A stretch of 64,000 nt of DNA from Terriglobales bacterium. GTDB lineage: Bacteria > Acidobacteriota > Terriglobia > Terriglobales > Acidobacteriaceae. This document shows, piece by piece, positions 42,434 through 50,238 of the stretch (positions are counted from its first letter, which is position 1; the number at the start of each line of letters is the position of its first letter). The position numbers and the translations under genes are program-made. The notes under the pieces were generated by a model that saw only the letters and a program-made list of their open reading frames with translations, searched no databases and had not been told where the DNA came from. The DNA lies in NCBI GenBank assembly GCA_035567895.1, contig DATMPC010000014.1, positions 62,001 through 126,000 on the forward strand, read 5' to 3'.

Positions 42434-43711
42434 ATGAATTCCGCGGCAGCTCTTAAACCTGCATTGGCTCTCCACGGCGGCGCGCCGGTTCGAACAAAGA
42501 AGTTTCCTGCATGGCCGCACTTTACTGAAGACGAGATCGCCGTCGTCGCGGAGGTAATGCGCAGCGGCCGTGTGAACTACTGCACGGGAGAGCAGGGAAG
42601 AGCGTTTGAACGCGAATTTGCCGATGCCTGTGCCACAAAGCAGGCGGTAGCAGTCGCAAATGGAACGCTGGCGCTGGAACTCGCATTGCGTTGCCTTGGC
42701 ATTCGAGCAGGGGATCACGTCATCACCAGCAGCCGTACCTTTGTCGCTTCCGCGAGCTGCATAGCCATGTTGGGAGCGACTCCCGTCTTTGCGGATGTCC
42801 ATCGCGACACTCAAAACGTTACCCTCGACACGGTTCGTGCGGTTCTCACTCCGGAAACGCGCGCGATCATTGCCGTACACCTTGGCGGTAATCCGTGCGA
42901 TATGGATACCCTCGTTCAATTTGCCAAAGAGCGAAACTTGTTCCTGATAGAAGACTGTGCGCAAGCCCAAGGTGCTACTTATAGAGGCCGCCCAGTGGGC
43001 TCGTTTGGGCACGCAGCAGCATTCTCTTTCTGCAACGACAAGATCATCAGCAGCCTTGGGGAAGGCGGAATGCTCACCACGAATTCCACCGAACTCTGGG
43101 AGCGAGCCTCGGCATTCCGGGATCACGGTGTACAGCACGGAGCAAGTGCCCAGCCTGCGAATGGCAACGGGTTCCGCTGGATTCACGATTCCATCGGCAC
43201 GAACTGGCGAATGCCGGAAGCGCAGGCGGCGGTCGGACGCATACAGTTGAAGAAGGCGAGTCCGTGGCTCGATCGGCGCCGCGCGCTGGCGGACATGCTG
43301 CGTTCCCATCTTGGCGGGATTCCTGCCTTGCGAATCCCTTCCATCCAGTCCCACATTGAACCTGCCTACTATCGGTTCTATGCCTTTGTTCGTCCGGAGA
43401 GGCTGAGACAAGGCTGGGATCGGGACACAATCCTGCAAGCTGTGAATGCAGAAAATGTGCCTTGTTTTAGCGGGAGCTGTGGCGAGGTATACCTGGAGAA
43501 GGCATTTGAGTCGTCGCGTCCAACGTTCCGGCATCCTGTCGCTCGGGAACTCGGCGAGACCAGCCTCGCATTTCCTGTGCATCCTACGATGGCCGACACC
43601 GACATGGAAGACATGTGTCGTGCCGTCGAGAAGGTGATGGAATGTGCCACTTGCGGTGACGAATCTTCTAGTACGAGCAAACGGCTTCGATTGGATTTGG
43701 TCACTGGGTAA
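42434..43711 (+). CDS. DegT/DnrJ/EryC1/StrS sugar aminotransferase
   Basis: 425 residues from ATG 42434; the frame is open further up but overlaps the methyltransferase. PLP-fold landmarks: GTLALELALRCLGIRAGDHVI, TFVASASCIAMLGATPVFADV, LIEDCAQAQGATYRGRPVGSFGHAAAFSFCNDKIISSLGEGGML, in which DK holds the PLP-binding Lys, and the late SLAFPVHPTM. Such enzymes aminate keto-sugars for glycans or secondary metabolites. No other sugar genes are adjacent, so its pathway is open. The C-terminal 30 residues are low in complexity. Confidence 0.92.
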   Translation: MNSAAALKPALALHGGAPVRTKKFPAWPHFTEDEIAVVAEVMRSGRVNYCTGEQGRAFEREFADACATKQAVAVANGTLALELALRCLGIRAGDHVITSSRTFVASASCIAMLGATPVFADVHRDTQNVTLDTVRAVLTPETRAIIAVHLGGNPCDMDTLVQFAKERNLFLIEDCAQAQGATYRGRPVGSFGHAAAFSFCNDKIISSLGEGGMLTTNSTELWERASAFRDHGVQHGASAQPANGNGFRWIHDSIGTNWRMPEAQAAVGRIQLKKASPWLDRRRALADMLRSHLGGIPALRIPSIQSHIEPAYYRFYAFVRPERLRQGWDRDTILQAVNAENVPCFSGSCGEVYLEKAFESSRPTFRHPVARELGETSLAFPVHPTMADTDMEDMCRAVEKVMECATCGDESSSTSKRLRLDLVTG

Positions 43712-43858
43712 CAACGCAAACTCTTGCACTCTGGGAGTCCGCCGTTGCGCCAAGGCCTCGGTTCTATTGAGTTTTCCTAGCCAATCTTCAAGCAGTGCAT
43801 TTACCCTTCTCCAACTCTGTGAAAGAATGCCTTCTCGCTATTCAGGAGAGTTTTCCGA

Positions 43859-45091
43859 ATGGTTAAAGCCCTCCTAATCGAGGAGGACGCCGAGTCCCGC
43901 GCGCTCGCCGAGCGAGCATTTGCCGCCGCGGACATGAGCGTCGCGAGTGCCCCTGACTATCAGTCGGGCCTTGAGCTTTTGCGTGCAGAACGGCCCGGAG
44001 CTGTGGTGATCGGCGTCAGCGTTCCTGATCTTCATGGCTACGATCTCTGCCAGGAGATTCGCCGCGATCCCGCGCTCCGAGATGTGCCGATCGTGATTTG
44101 TTCCGCACAGAGCTATCCGGCTGACATTCGCCGCGCCAAAGAACTTGGAGCCGACGAGTATGTTGTGAAGCCGTACCAGGAGAAGGAACTGGTTGACGCC
44201 GTGTGGAACGCGATCGAACTGCGCAGCACGATATTTCGCGTGAAATTCTGGGGCACCCGCGGTTCGATCGCCACACCCGGGCCCGAGACCATTCGCTACG
44301 GCGGAAACACGGCATGCGTCGAGGTGCGCTGCGGCGAGGACATCCTGATCTTCGACTGTGGTACCGGCATCCGCGAGTTAGGCATTGCGCTGGCCAAGGA
44401 ATATGCCGAGCGCAACCTTGAGGTTCATCTGTTCGTCAGCCACACGCATTGGGACCATATCCAGGGCTTCCCGTTCTTTCAACCCGCGTATCGTGCCGGC
44501 AACCGGGTGAACATCTACAGCCTGCACAGTCCCGACCGCAGCCTGGAGAAACTCTTTACCGGACAGATGGACGGTAACTACTTTCCAGTCACGCTCGACG
44601 ATCTGATGGCGCGCCTGCACTTCGAGGAGCTTTCCGGAGACGTGCAGATCGGCGACGTAAAGGTCTCGAACATGCACCTGAACCACCCCGGATTGGCGCT
44701 TTCGTTCCGCATGGAGTCAAAGGGCCGCTCGGTCGTTTACATGACAGATCATGAGCCTTATCACAAGCTGCTTGGAGACAGTCCGCATACCAAAAAGCTC
44801 GACGCCGAAATCGACGCGTTCGCCAAAAACTCCGACCTACTAATCCGCGAAGCCCAATACACCGACGAGGAGTACGTCACCAAGCGGGGATGGGGGCATA
44901 GCACTACCTCCGACGCGGCGATCTCTGCCGTAAATTCCGAGGCCAAGCGTCTGGTTCTGTTCCATCACGATCCCATGCACGACGACCAGAAGATCGACTC
45001 CATGGTCGATTTCTGCCGGAACAAGATCAAAGAAAACGGCAAAGAGATCCGGGTGATGGGCGCCGCCGACAAACTTACGTTACGAATCTAA
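43859..45091 (+). CDS. Receiver-metallo-beta-lactamase fusion with non-phosphorylatable receiver
   Basis: 410 residues. Residues 1-118 are a CheY-like receiver: acidic EED at 8-10, ICSAQS near 80-85 and the conserved Lys in VVKPY at 104 are kept, but the phosphoacceptor position reads VIGVSVPDLHG with Gly 52 instead of Asp. Residues 125-405 are a metallo-beta-lactamase fold: GTRGSIATPGPETIRYGGNT, SHTHWDHIQG (HxHxDH, 195-200), NHPGLALSFRM, YMTDHEP and LFHHDPMHDD. MBL proteins of this type hydrolyse phosphodiester or related bonds. The receiver probably works without phosphorylation. AGGAGAG lies 8 bases before the ATG. Confidence 0.9.
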   Translation: MVKALLIEEDAESRALAERAFAAADMSVASAPDYQSGLELLRAERPGAVVIGVSVPDLHGYDLCQEIRRDPALRDVPIVICSAQSYPADIRRAKELGADEYVVKPYQEKELVDAVWNAIELRSTIFRVKFWGTRGSIATPGPETIRYGGNTACVEVRCGEDILIFDCGTGIRELGIALAKEYAERNLEVHLFVSHTHWDHIQGFPFFQPAYRAGNRVNIYSLHSPDRSLEKLFTGQMDGNYFPVTLDDLMARLHFEELSGDVQIGDVKVSNMHLNHPGLALSFRMESKGRSVVYMTDHEPYHKLLGDSPHTKKLDAEIDAFAKNSDLLIREAQYTDEEYVTKRGWGHSTTSDAAISAVNSEAKRLVLFHHDPMHDDQKIDSMVDFCRNKIKENGKEIRVMGAADKLTLRI

Positions 45092-45180
45092 AAATCCAAT
45101 CATCGCCACGCATCGTACCTTACGTGTTGCGGGTGAAAAGGAGTGGCGAGCAGCCTGTGCAAAAACTTGCAAGAATTTGC

Positions 45181-45209
45181 TTGACACCTTCAAGTCTTAC
45201 CTTGAGAAT
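45181..45209 (+). promoter_or_regulatory. Probable promoter of the small receiver-like gene
   Basis: TTGACA (45181-45186) and GAGAAT (45204-45209) are 17 bases apart, 60 bases before the ATG at 45269. The -35 is perfect; the -10 matches at four of six positions. Confidence 0.5.
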
Positions 45210-45268
45210 TTCGCCTTCCCCCCGAAAACAATTGAACGACTGAATCCTCTGAGCCTGGAGTTTTTCTT

Positions 45269-45619
45269 ATGGAATGGCTCGGCCCCGACATAGTCTCGAA
45301 GTACGAAAGCTCACGCTGGCCAGTGCTGCTTTCGGTTTGCCCAAACCTCGACCGCATGCAGAGCCGCGAGCATGCATTACTCGCCGCGGGTTACTTAGTC
45401 GCCTCAGCCAGCACGCTGACGGCTGCCAAAGAGATGACCCAGCTCTGCAAGTTCGATATCGTTTTGCTCGATCACGAGTGCGCTTCTGACGACGGAGCTA
45501 AGAACCTCCAGCAGCACCATGTAAGCGTGCTGCTCGAATCCGGAACCTCCGAACGGCAGTTGCTGAGTCACTTGAGTCAGTTGTTGCAGGTCGCGAGCGC
45601 CTCCGCCGCGGTGCACTGA
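45269..45619 (+). CDS. Degenerate receiver-like protein
   Basis: 116 residues with the outline of a CheY fold: LLSVCPNLDRMQSREHALLAAGYLV, TAAKEMTQLCKFDIVLLDHECA with an Asp at about 68 in the phosphoacceptor place, and VSVLLESGTSERQLLSHLSQLL. The paired acidic residues after strand 1 (here SVCPN) and the conserved Lys near the end are missing, so it is unlikely to be phosphorylated normally. It follows the receiver-MBL gene by 177 bases but has its own promoter-like sequence. The family call is moderate. Confidence 0.6.
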   Translation: MEWLGPDIVSKYESSRWPVLLSVCPNLDRMQSREHALLAAGYLVASASTLTAAKEMTQLCKFDIVLLDHECASDDGAKNLQQHHVSVLLESGTSERQLLSHLSQLLQVASASAAVH

Positions 45620-45880
45620 AGGCGAGCTTTCGGCTGCCAGCTATCGGCGATCAGGCTAAGACTAACCGCAAGAGCTCACGGCAAATAACGCGGATGTTGT
45701 GGATCAGCACGGATGCCGATTGGGTGATACCTACCGCCCTTGGCTGGAGTCCCAAAGACCGAAGAGCAAAGACCAGCGGCTGCCTGGTGAGTATCAGGTT
45801 ATTGAGTCTATTCGTGTGAATCCGTGCTTTTTATCCGTGTCGTGTGTTGCCCTTGACGTAGTTCTTTCCGAATCCCCGCC

Positions 45881-46834
45881 GTGCCAGCCGGAATCTATGG
45901 CAGAAACAAGCCTGTCGGCGAAGGGGGCGACCTGTCCCATCCCAAACTGCAGTTCAGCTTCGGTAACAGCTCATTAACACGAAGCATCTGGGTGGTCGCG
46001 TTCAGCTTCGTGTGCCTGCTCACCGCCGCCGCTCAAAGCTCCGCGTCCGCAGACGAGATTCCCCTGGAACGCTGCGACCGCCTGCCGGTCGTGAAGGTGC
46101 GCGTCGCCGACACTGACATGCATTTCCTTCTCGATACGGGCGCCACCACGATGCTGAATCTGAAATCGTTTACCGGAGGCTCGCGCGGACAGATCAAAAT
46201 CAGCTCATGGAAGGGAACCGCAGACACCAGCGCGCGCGAAGTGACACTTCCCACTCTCGCTCTCGGCACGCATGTCCTGCACGAGTTGAAGCTGCCGGCC
46301 ATCGACCTCAGTCCGATCGGACAGGCGTGCGGCGGTCCGATAGACGGCATCCTCGGCGTCGATTTGCTCGACATGATGAATGTCACCATCGATCTCAAGC
46401 GCCGCGTGGCTTCACTGGGGGGCGAGCCCGCCGATGCAAAGACCTTATACCAACAGATGGACTCGGCCATGGGCCATTGCACCGGCGCCTTTGAGCAGGC
46501 GAAGGCTGAAGAACTCGAGCAATGCTTCGATCCCGAGATCGTGCTCTATTGCCCTGAAGGAGAGTTCAAAGGCCGCAGCGAAGTGATGCGTTACATGCGT
46601 GAATATTACTTCAAGTTTTCTCCCAATCTTCACTACACGACCACCCTGCACGACGTGCAAGCCTTCGGCGATGCCCTCTGGTACTCGTACGACTTCGAGA
46701 TGAAGACTCCGGAAAAACAAATGTCAGGCCGGGGAATGGCCATGTGCAGAAAGAACCAGGGCCGCTGGATGATCCTAAACATGCACAACTCCCTCCGTAA
46801 AGGCGAACAGCAAGCAAGCCTGCCAAAGCAGTAG
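45881..46834 (+). CDS. Exported retropepsin-like aspartic protease fused to NTF2/SnoaL-like domain
   Basis: 317 residues from GTG 45881; the signal peptide (SIWVVAFSFVCLLTAAAQ) begins near residue 35, so a later start is possible (GTG 45991 is one option). The retropepsin domain at about 65-190 has VRVADTDMHFLLDTGATTMLNL with the catalytic DTGA, and IDGILGVDLLDMMNVTIDLKRR. From about 200 an NTF2-like domain follows: KAEELEQCFDPEIVLYCPEGEFKGRSEVMRYMREYYF and QMSGRGMAMCRKNQGRWMILNMHN. It probably acts in the periplasm. Activity of the protease half needs dimerisation. Confidence 0.78.
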   Translation: MPAGIYGRNKPVGEGGDLSHPKLQFSFGNSSLTRSIWVVAFSFVCLLTAAAQSSASADEIPLERCDRLPVVKVRVADTDMHFLLDTGATTMLNLKSFTGGSRGQIKISSWKGTADTSAREVTLPTLALGTHVLHELKLPAIDLSPIGQACGGPIDGILGVDLLDMMNVTIDLKRRVASLGGEPADAKTLYQQMDSAMGHCTGAFEQAKAEELEQCFDPEIVLYCPEGEFKGRSEVMRYMREYYFKFSPNLHYTTTLHDVQAFGDALWYSYDFEMKTPEKQMSGRGMAMCRKNQGRWMILNMHNSLRKGEQQASLPKQ

Positions 46835-46839
46835 CAGGC

Positions 46840-46896
46840 CCTGCGGTAGCGAGTGGTGCCGCGCAGAACCCCGCGGTAGAGGGCGGGTGAGGCACA
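46840..46896. repeat. Degenerate copies of the GCGGTAG repeat before rpiA
   Basis: CCTGCGGTAGCGAGTGG and CCCCGCGGTAGAGGGCGGGTGAGG lie next to each other and resemble the hairpin repeats at 1517, 1618 and 2510, including the GGGTGAGG tail, but their stems do not close well. The tail TGAGG may serve as the rpiA ribosome site. Confidence 0.4.
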
Positions 46897-46901
46897 ATGA
46901 C

Positions 46902-47585
46902 ATGGATATGGACAAAGACCTCGAAAAGCAGGCTGTTGCCCGTGCCGCTCTCAGTTTCGTCGAGAATGGCCAGGTAGTTGGTCTGGGCAGTGGTTCAACC
47001 TCCACCTACTTCATCCAGTTCCTCGCTGATCGTGTGAAAGCGGGACTGAAGATTCGCGGTGTCCCTACTTCTGTCCGCACGCAACAACTTGCGGAAAAAT
47101 GTGGCATCCCTTTAGCCACTCTCGACCAGGTGGAGGCCCTCGACATCGATGTCGACGGCGCCGACGAGTTCGATCCGCAACTCCAACTCGTCAAGGGTGG
47201 AGGCGGGGCTCTCCTCCGCGAGAAGATCATTGCCTCTGCGTCCAAAAAATTCGTCGTGCTGGCCGACTCCAGCAAACAGGTGCCAATTCTTGGCAAGTTT
47301 CCACTGCCTGTGGAAGTGATCCCATTCGCAGAGACGTTGCTGACCCAAAGGATTTCTGCTTTGGGAGCCACGGTTACGTTGCGAAAAACCATGGACGGTA
47401 CGGCCTACAAGACCGATGAAGGACATCACATCCTCGATTGCCATTTCGGGAGAATCCCCGATCCTGCGAAGTTGGCAAGGACCCTCAGCGACATGCCCGG
47501 CATCGTCGAGCACGGCCTCTTCATCAACATGGCGAGTGTGGTCCTGTTAGCAAAAGGTGAGCAAGTGACAGAGCTTCGCAGATAG
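46902..47585 (+). CDS. rpiA: Ribose-5-phosphate isomerase A
   Basis: 227 residues from ATG 46902 (ATG 46908 and GTG 46887 are alternatives). Signatures: VVGLGSGSTSTYFIQFLADR, GVPTSVRTQQLAEKCGIPL, DIDVDGADEFDPQLQLVKGGGGALLREKIIA with the catalytic Asp, Asp and Glu, VVLADSSKQV, LPVEVIPFA, and HGLFINMASVVLLA. It interconverts ribose-5-phosphate and ribulose-5-phosphate in the pentose phosphate pathway. It stands alone. A 7-bp hairpin GCCTTAA/TTAAGGC lies about 45 bases after the stop without a T-tract. Confidence 0.96.
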   Translation: MDMDKDLEKQAVARAALSFVENGQVVGLGSGSTSTYFIQFLADRVKAGLKIRGVPTSVRTQQLAEKCGIPLATLDQVEALDIDVDGADEFDPQLQLVKGGGGALLREKIIASASKKFVVLADSSKQVPILGKFPLPVEVIPFAETLLTQRISALGATVTLRKTMDGTAYKTDEGHHILDCHFGRIPDPAKLARTLSDMPGIVEHGLFINMASVVLLAKGEQVTELRR

Positions 47586-48352
47586 AAATCGGGGACAAGG
47601 CTAAAACGAGGAAGGCCGGGACACCCGTGCGCCTTAATCTCGCTTAAGGCCCAGGAAGTTCAGCAGCCCCGTTATTTCTGCCCCAATTCCAACTACCGCC
47701 TACGACGTGTCATGCTGAGAGCAACGGACTCAGCTTGAACCAGTCTTAATTCACTGGTGTTCACGGAACAGCGAATTTATCAGTGAATCTAACAGTGAAT
47801 TTTTGCTGAAATGGCGGCGAGCAACGGACAGTTCCGCGCAACCTCCTGCCGCGTCAGGGATTATCGAAATTCGCGATTCTTACGCGCCACAAAGAACAGT
47901 GAATAACAGTGAATAAGCAGTGAATTATGAAATTTGCAATCCGTTGCTCGCGCCAGCGTCCGATGATTGCGGACGAACACTCTCCCAGAGCCGCCTGAGT
48001 TCCAAAATGAAATTTTCGTTGACTCACAATCTCGACTCGTGGTATCACCGAACTATGTTCGGTGCTGAGGAATGGCCGCTCCGGACACGACAAACCGGAC
48101 CGCGTAACTCTCCAACCGCGGCCGCCTTCGGTCCTGATCATGCTGACAACCACTCCCTCCGCCGACGCCGTCAACCGCGCCGAGGGATAGGGATGTAAAA
48201 CCAAGGGCAGGGCACGGCTGCCCACGCACCCATCGACTACCCTCACCCCATCAGCCGCAACGCCGGCGTCTGTTGGGGACCCCGATCGCCGACGGGTTCT
48301 GCCCCACACGTATCATCTGAGACGCGTGGGACCCGCTTTCCCGAGACAAAGA
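47586..48352. other. Gene-free spacer with iterated repeats
   Basis: No gene recognised in about 770 bases. The left half contains the iterated AACAGTGAATT units described at 47744-47937. The right half (47990-48340) has no clear element. Confidence 0.45.
47744..47937. repeat. Iterated 11-12 bp repeats, second locus
   Basis: Two clusters on the plus strand: at 47767-47804 three units AACAGCGAATTT, ATCAGTGAATCT, AACAGTGAATTT, and at 47894-47925 three to four units AACAGTGAAT, AACAGTGAAT, AAGCAGTGAATT. The order 'aacag, atcag, aacag' of the first cluster matches the minus strand at 3034-3085, so the loci share an ancestor or a constraint. An inverted unit lies at 47744-47752. Confidence 0.7.
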
Positions 48353-48868
48353 ATGAGTTTCACGATTCGTCCAGCTCGAATTGAAGATGCCGGCGCCATC
48401 GCCTTCGTGCAGGTCGAGAGTTGGAAAAGCACATATGCGGGGATCGTTCCCGACGAATACCTTGCATCCCTCAGCGTCGAGTCGCGAACAGGGGCGTGGA
48501 AGGAGCTGTTCGATGCCGGAACGAATCTCATGTTTGTAGCTGAAGATACAACCGCCGTTTTTGGATTTGTGAGCGGCGGGAAATTGCGTGACCCAATCGA
48601 GGGCTACGACGCCGAACTGTATGCCATATATCTCCTGCAACAAAGACAGCGGCAAGGTGCGGGAAAACTTCTTTTGCGAAAATTCGTAGAAGGCCTGCGT
48701 GCAAACTATTTGCGCGGCTTGATTGTGTGGGTTCTGGCAAGGAATCCAGCAGTCGGGTTTTATCTCCGCCTGGGAGGCACTCAGGTTGCAGAAAAGCAGA
48801 TTGAGATCGGCGGAGTCCAGTTGACGGAGCTAGCCTTCGGCTGGGCAAATCTCGGTGACCTGCTCTAA
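48353..48868 (+). CDS. GNAT-family N-acetyltransferase
   Basis: 171 residues from ATG 48353 (MSFTIRPARIEDAGAIAFVQ). Typical GNAT order: IRPARIEDAGAIAFVQVESWKSTYAGIVPDEYL at the start, FGFVSGGKLRD on strand 4, AELYAIYLLQQRQRQGAGKLLLRKF with the acetyl-CoA loop QRQGAG at about 103-108, and WVLARNPAVGFYLRLGG at the end. It resembles small-molecule or protein N-acetyltransferases of the PhiA/YhbS-like kind; acceptor unknown. It stands alone. Confidence 0.92.
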   Translation: MSFTIRPARIEDAGAIAFVQVESWKSTYAGIVPDEYLASLSVESRTGAWKELFDAGTNLMFVAEDTTAVFGFVSGGKLRDPIEGYDAELYAIYLLQQRQRQGAGKLLLRKFVEGLRANYLRGLIVWVLARNPAVGFYLRLGGTQVAEKQIEIGGVQLTELAFGWANLGDLL

Positions 48869-49256
48869 GAAGGTGTGCCCCGCGCCAGCCGCCTGTTGGC
48901 ATCCAGCAACGCAGACAAGTGCGCGCGGATCTCAGAGCCTATCCTTTGGGAAGGACGGCCGATCTTCTCGAAAGGCTTCTGCGATCGCGTACTTAATAAA
49001 CTCCCAAAAAGCACTGCAAAGCAGGTCGAGGATAAGTTCGAGCCAATCCACGCTAGAAATCGCTCCTGAGGCATTTAGACGCGAAGTTTTTTTGACGCCA
49101 CGATTGGCTATCCCTCGCGAATCAATTTTTTCACAGCTTCCAGACGGGACGTTTTCCTACATTGGGAAATCAGATGAGAATACGTCCCGTTTGTCCCCCG
49201 TTTTCCGTTTTCCTCAAATCCAGCAATGCCCCTTCGAGGTGTAAAATACTCTCCCC
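48869..49256. other. Gene-free spacer
   Basis: No recognisable domain on either strand. Frames of 64-69 residues overlap antiparallel at 48865-49074; neither has a ribosome site or family likeness. The stretch ends in the promoter region of the gene at 49257. Confidence 0.4.
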
Positions 49257-50180
49257 ATGAAAACAGGCTTTCTCGCAGTGATGTTGCTGTTGCCAGGGTT
49301 TGCTGCAGCGAAAACAGGGAACGATTTGCTGGGGGACTGCTCCATCGCCCTGAAGCTTTTCAACAACGAGAATGTGTCTAGCGAGCCCGACTTCATGAAG
49401 ATCGGAAACTGTATAGGATTTGTCACCGGAGTCATGCAAGCAGCGGCATTGAGGAAGGCGGACCCAGGCAATGGTCGATCGAAAAACAACGTAACGCAAT
49501 TCTGTGCTCGGCCTGATGTCCCTGTTGAGCAAGTGGTTCGAATGTCGCTCAGTCGGCTGAAGAGGAAGCCGGAGGAACTGGATCTTGATGCGGCGGCGGT
49601 CGTTCTTCGCGCATTGAACGAGGACATCGAAGAACCTTGTATTGGGGGTTCAGGCGAACAGGCCGAAGGACTCCATTGGCCCGATCCTCCTAAGAAAGCG
49701 CGCATGAGAGTGCGTGTGGTCGCCGTCGCTTCAGCTCTGCCGCGAAGTTCTGCCTTCTCCAGCTTTGAGGTGCTCGTCGCCGAAAAGGAGATTGGCGTCG
49801 AGGAGTTCAGTCTCATCAAGCTCGTCTTTACCTACCTTCCGTATCAACCGCGGCTCTCCGAATCGGGCTTTGATTACTCAGTTGTTCACGAGGTCTCAGC
49901 GTGGCGAAATCCGGATTGCGACGAGACGGTCGCGCAGTTAACAGCGCGGAGCCTGCCTGATCGACATGAGCCGATGATCTACTCTCGCAACGTACCCAGA
50001 GAGGATCTGGATGTCAGACATATTCCTCTGCCTTGCTACGAGACGAAGGCGGACGATTACGTAAAGTCCAGCTTAGAGCCCATCCCTCCGCTCCCGGCGC
50101 CAGTTATATCTGTTGTGCGTCGACAGCTGACCGGGGAGCCACCCGAACCTGTCCTTCACGTGCGTCCAAACCCGAGATGA
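49257..50180 (+). CDS. Exported Rap1a/Tai-domain protein with extra C-terminal domain
   Basis: 307 residues with a signal peptide (MKTGFLAVMLLLPGFAAA). Residues 20-125 match the Rap1a/Tai immunity fold: GNDLLGDCSIALKLF, MKIGNCIGFVTGVMQAAA, FCARPDVPVEQVVRMSLSRLKRKPEELDLDAAAVVLRALNEDIEEPC in outline, with Cys residues placed as in the family's disulfides. Rap1a and Tai proteins protect against secreted peptidoglycan amidase effectors. The remaining 170 residues (MRVRVVAVASALPRSSAFSSFEVLVAEKEIG onward) form a separate beta-rich domain not recognised, ending in a Pro-rich tail. No type VI genes or effectors are in the window, so an immunity role is not shown. Confidence 0.75.
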   Translation: MKTGFLAVMLLLPGFAAAKTGNDLLGDCSIALKLFNNENVSSEPDFMKIGNCIGFVTGVMQAAALRKADPGNGRSKNNVTQFCARPDVPVEQVVRMSLSRLKRKPEELDLDAAAVVLRALNEDIEEPCIGGSGEQAEGLHWPDPPKKARMRVRVVAVASALPRSSAFSSFEVLVAEKEIGVEEFSLIKLVFTYLPYQPRLSESGFDYSVVHEVSAWRNPDCDETVAQLTARSLPDRHEPMIYSRNVPREDLDVRHIPLPCYETKADDYVKSSLEPIPPLPAPVISVVRRQLTGEPPEPVLHVRPNPR

Positions 50181-50238
50181 CCCGCTGGTCTTGCTCGGAA
50201 TAAAGTAAACGAGGGATGACAGTCGACGTGCTGGAGCT

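Noticed and set aside
42377-43753. A 458-residue minus-strand frame
   Set aside because: It is antisense to the DegT aminotransferase, whose PLP motifs are intact.
48865-49074. Antiparallel frames of 64-69 residues
   Set aside because: Neither shows family likeness or translation signals.
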